Shown piece by piece: positions 61,263 to 64,000 of a stretch of DNA of 64,000 nt. Every line of letters begins with the position of its first letter. Positions within the stretch are counted from its first letter, which is position 1. A program made the position numbers and the translations under genes. The notes beneath the pieces were generated by a model. That model was given only the letters and a program-made list of their open reading frames with translations, was not told where the DNA came from and searched no databases. Source of the DNA: Planctomycetota bacterium (GTDB lineage Bacteria; Planctomycetota; UBA1135; JACQFD01); assembly GCA_016200225.1 (NCBI GenBank), contig JACQFD010000025.1:1-64000 (forward strand), given 5' to 3'.

Positions 61263-63101
61263 TTATAATTGCACGTCGGCGGCGACGGTCGCCGCTTTCT
61301 CCGCCGTGAATTGTATATGTACTTTTCCGCTGCCGCGGACGATCCAGCGCGCGGTGACGCGGCCGAACGATGGAATTCCGTCATTTAATAATAATCGTCC
61401 GGGCTCGTGTTCGGCGAGACGCACTTCAGTTTTCTTGAAACGATCCGTGCCGATGCCGCCCGCGACCACTTCGACGCCGCTTCCCGAAATTGTTAATAAA
61501 TCGGGCTCGCCCATTTCCTTGTTTGCCGCGATCGCGGATCGCGTCGGCATGCGATGCTTGTTTTTAACGGTAAAATTCACCGCGTGCAGTCCGTCGCCGA
61601 GTTTTTCGACGGACGTTTCTTCGACGACGACCTCCGGAAGCTGTTCGGCTTGATACAAAACGAAAATCGCGTTTCGATGTAACATTTCCTCGATCATGAA
61701 TCCGGGCGGAACGCGGCCTGTCATTTTCCGGAACCCGCCGAGTTCGATTTCGCCATATTGCGGATGATTCACTTTGTGCCAATTTACAAATGTGCCGCCG
61801 GCCATCACCAATTCGTCGAATGTAAGATCGTCCTGCGTCGTCGAATCGTCGGCGGCCGGAGCGCGCCTCGGCGGCGTCGACGGTGGCGCGCCGGCGGCGG
61901 CGCCGCCGAACGCGGGTCCGCGCCGCGCCTCGTTATTTTGATATAACTGATCGTCGCTCCACATTTCATTTGTGATCGCGTATGCGCCGAGGCCCTCGTA
62001 GCCCCAGTTTACGAATCCGCCGTGAACTGTATATAAATCGCGGTGGATGATCATATAACGATAAAACGGGAGCATCTTTTCGCCGTTCAATCCGAGATCG
62101 TCGAACACCGAAATATCCGCGCGCGGATATTCGGGAACGTAGGCGGCTCCGGGACCGCGGAGTATCATGCCGCCGTTATTATGAAACGACTGGAATGCAT
62201 GAATATTCGGGTGCCCCAATACAAAATTAGCGATGTTGCGCGGCTCCTCGTAGGAGAGCGGATAATCGCCCGCGCCAAATTGTATATAATTCGGCTGCCA
62301 GTCGGACGGCCAGTTGCGATTTAAATCATAACCGCCCGGTCCGTCTTCGTTAATATCGCCGTCGCCGTCGTTATCGATGCCCTCCTGGCCGAGCATGACG
62401 TAATCCCCCGTTTTCGGAGGCGCGACGCGGATCATTCTGCGCGCATCGTCGGGATCGACGCGGTAATCGCCCTTGCCCGGGACGTATTTCCGCATCGTTA
62501 ACAATTCGCCGTCGCCGTCGATGTCGTCGGGGCCGTCCTCGTCAAAAAAGCCGTCGTGGTCGTTGTCGGTCGGCCGCTTGCCGCTGCGCGAAGACGACGG
62601 CGTGTTTGGCGCATGAAACCAATAATCGCGTCCGTCGGGATTCTGGCTCGGTAATATATAAAATACAGTTCGATCGACCGTCTCCTTGACAGACGGATTG
62701 TTATTGTAATTTTCGGTCAGATACCACGCGAGATAAACGCAGGCCTCGCCTCCCTGCACTTCGTTGCCGTGCACGTTGCCGTCGACCCACGTCGCGGGTT
62801 TTTCCTGCTCTTTTCCGGTCGCCGGGTTTTGTATCGTCATCACCCACATGTCGCGGCCTTCATAAGTCTTTCCGATCGATTGAATACTACATAAATCCGG
62901 ATGCGCGACCGCGACCTTTTTTAATAATTCGCTCAATTCTTCATAATCGTAAAACCGGTTCCACGCGATTTCGACTTTGTGCGCGTTCGCGGACGGCGCG
63001 CGGCCCTGCGTTTGCGCCGCGACGACAATCGAAGGCGTGCGGACGGCGCCCGCGCACGACGCGAGCAGCGCGAAAACGGCGGAAATGTAAAATTTATTCA
63101 T
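61263..63101 (-). CDS. M14-family zinc carboxypeptidase, probable lipoprotein
   Basis: Protein of 612 residues. The N-terminus MNKFYISAVFALLASCAGA has a lipobox (LASC). The M14 zinc site is VHGNEVQGGE, with H and E ligands, and the third ligand is the histidine of HAFQSFHNNGG; the catalytic glutamate is probably in AYAITNEMWSDD. Substrate-binding NPDGRDYWF and GYDLNRNWP are the usual arginine/asparagine motifs. The catalytic domain carries two calcium-loop-like insertions, at about 190-210 (DNDHDGFFDEDG) and 250-270 (DNDGDGDINEDGPGG). The C-terminal 120 residues are a beta domain. It should trim C-terminal residues from peptides or cell-wall peptides outside the cell. Its ATG overlaps the stop of the upstream gene. 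Confidence 0.88.
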   Translation of the reverse strand: MNKFYISAVFALLASCAGAVRTPSIVVAAQTQGRAPSANAHKVEIAWNRFYDYEELSELLKKVAVAHPDLCSIQSIGKTYEGRDMWVMTIQNPATGKEQEKPATWVDGNVHGNEVQGGEACVYLAWYLTENYNNNPSVKETVDRTVFYILPSQNPDGRDYWFHAPNTPSSSRSGKRPTDNDHDGFFDEDGPDDIDGDGELLTMRKYVPGKGDYRVDPDDARRMIRVAPPKTGDYVMLGQEGIDNDGDGDINEDGPGGYDLNRNWPSDWQPNYIQFGAGDYPLSYEEPRNIANFVLGHPNIHAFQSFHNNGGMILRGPGAAYVPEYPRADISVFDDLGLNGEKMLPFYRYMIIHRDLYTVHGGFVNWGYEGLGAYAITNEMWSDDQLYQNNEARRGPAFGGAAAGAPPSTPPRRAPAADDSTTQDDLTFDELVMAGGTFVNWHKVNHPQYGEIELGGFRKMTGRVPPGFMIEEMLHRNAIFVLYQAEQLPEVVVEETSVEKLGDGLHAVNFTVKNKHRMPTRSAIAANKEMGEPDLLTISGSGVEVVAGGIGTDRFKKTEVRLAEHEPGRLLLNDGIPSFGRVTARWIVRGSGKVHIQFTAEKAATVAADVQL

Positions 63102-64000
63102 TGAATTTCTCCCGTGAAAACGGAGTCGGGTCCGAAAGGATAGTTAACTTCCAATTTTACTTTCGATCCGGGTTTGCCCTGCACGACCCACGTCCATTCG
63201 ACGGGCGCGTCCTGCGGATCGAGATTACTAACCAAATATTGCGGCCGTCCGGCGACGATTTGTCCGCCATCGACGGTGAGGCGCACGCGAACGGGGCGCG
63301 TCGTGCCGGCGCGCCGCGCCATCGCGGAGAGCGCGGGGGCTTTTCCATCATTACGAATGGACGCCTTGAACGTCGCGAGGCCGTTTTTATTTTCTGTAAA
63401 TTTCGCGGAAGCGATAACCACTTTTGGATAACACTCCGGAGCAATCGCTAACAAAAAATCCGTGTGCTTTTTTGTTATTTCGGCGAGATCGCCCGCCGGA
63501 GGATTGAACAGAACGCCGGGTTTCCAACCGCCGATCTCGGCGCCGATCGCTTTCAATTCCGGATTTTCGGCGGCTTTCCATTGTACAAATCCGTCGCCGT
63601 TCAATGTTTTATCGTTCCATTCGAGGCGCGCGCGCTCCGACTTCGAGCGGTCCTCGTCCTCGGGTTTATCTGTTGTCGTTTCGCGTCGCGGGCCGCGCGT
63701 CGGACGGCTCTGGGATTCGCCTTCGCCGGACGGCTTCGAAGCAGGTCCGCTCGCCGCGCGGGTTCCCGAAGGAGGCGTCCACACGCGGACGGCGAACGCC
63801 GGGAGCCCGCGATGAAAATACGCCCATTGGTGAATCGCGCCGTCGGAGGGCACGTCTTCGACGTCGCCCTCCGCGCCGACTTTTTCTTTATATATTTTCG
63901 CGGCGCGTTCATAAAGACTGCCGTCATCCTTAAGAATCGACGTCGGCGCGGCGCCGCCGCCTCCTCCCGCGCGTCCGCCCCGCCCGCCGCGACCGCCGCC
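63098..64000 (-). CDS. M14-peptidase-like protein, C-terminal part (cut by window edge)
   Basis: The frame stays open to the right end of the window, so the gene is partial and its start is not seen. The visible 300 residues begin with a glycine/arginine-rich stretch encoded by the last 60 bases, then SILKDDGSLYERAAKIYKEK and GAIHQWAYFHRGLPAFAVRVW, which resemble the end of an M14 catalytic domain, then a charged linker (about 100 residues, rich in S, R, P, E) and a beta domain like that of the next gene (VRLTVDGGQIVAGRPQYLV). The stop overlaps the ATG of the following peptidase (ATGA), so the two are one transcription unit. It may be a second carboxypeptidase, perhaps with a non-canonical tail; the zinc site would lie outside the window. 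Confidence 0.65.
   Translation of the reverse strand, partial: GGGRGGRGGRAGGGGGAAPTSILKDDGSLYERAAKIYKEKVGAEGDVEDVPSDGAIHQWAYFHRGLPAFAVRVWTPPSGTRAASGPASKPSGEGESQSRPTRGPRRETTTDKPEDEDRSKSERARLEWNDKTLNGDGFVQWKAAENPELKAIGAEIGGWKPGVLFNPPAGDLAEITKKHTDFLLAIAPECYPKVVIASAKFTENKNGLATFKASIRNDGKAPALSAMARRAGTTRPVRVRLTVDGGQIVAGRPQYLVSNLDPQDAPVEWTWVVQGKPGSKVKLEVNYPFGPDSVFTGEIQ

Noticed and set aside
1..64000. CRISPR array, rRNA, tRNA, insertion sequence, prophage
   Set aside because: I looked through all gaps and saw no regularly spaced repeats, cloverleaf-like segments, terminal inverted repeats with transposase, or phage structural genes.

Overview
The window looks like part of a Gram-negative Planctomycetota chromosome with GC-rich coding (about 55-60% by eye). 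The grounds are: three very long ECF sigma factors carrying a membrane segment and an extracytoplasmic domain array; a large ThuA / dehydrogenase-like / HEAT / single-heme protein of the kind abundant in the PVC superphylum; many exported FG-GAP and beta-propeller proteins; and an outer-membrane barrel with lipoproteins. I see no rRNA, tRNA, CRISPR array, insertion sequence or prophage.

Layout. 0.3-9.7 kb: exported FG-GAP protein, SpoIIM-like membrane protein, DinB-like and SRPBCC proteins, a DUF4143 AAA ATPase with two operator-like repeats in front, the first sigma fusion, and an exported DinB protein. 9.7-11.3 kb: an arsenic operon arsR-arsC-aquaglyceroporin. 11.4-13.7 kb: a GT-C glycosyltransferase. 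13.7-26.8 kb: a carbohydrate locus built round a divergent promoter at about 20.4 kb. Leftward runs UPF0261/Tm-1-like protein, binding protein, two permeases, a 57-residue membrane protein and two different ABC ATPases, mostly with start/stop overlaps. Rightward runs a 1665-residue multidomain cytochrome, a Tm-1-type TIM barrel and a cupin. 27-36.7 kb: FG-GAP protein, lipoprotein, DUF1697, HNH-like protein, radical SAM protein, the second sigma fusion and an ATP-grasp ligase.

36.8-49.0 kb is the most striking region: one leftward gene set for a multiheme electron-transfer chain. It has, in order, an outer-membrane barrel, a 13-heme cytochrome, a tetraheme c554-like protein, a 12-heme NapC/NirT-type membrane cytochrome, a Rieske protein, cytochrome b, an octaheme protein of the hydroxylamine oxidoreductase (HAO) family, an 8-heme lipoprotein cytochrome and a membrane protein coupled to it. 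I count 45 c-type heme sites in five proteins. A reasonable reading is that quinol is oxidised by the Rieske/cytochrome b module and/or the NapC-type protein. Electrons then pass to the HAO-like protein, which is likely a reductase because the cross-linking tyrosine seems absent, and/or out through a porin-cytochrome conduit to the lipoprotein.

49.4-64 kb: small and exported unknown proteins, a VapBC-type toxin-antitoxin pair, the third and longest sigma fusion, a triple-repeat exported protein, a beta-propeller/di-heme protein with a good terminator behind it, and two overlapping M14-peptidase-type genes, the second cut by the window edge. Three exported proteins (0.3, 27 and 58 kb) share one C-terminal domain. 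All family assignments are from motifs and memory; no database search was run.
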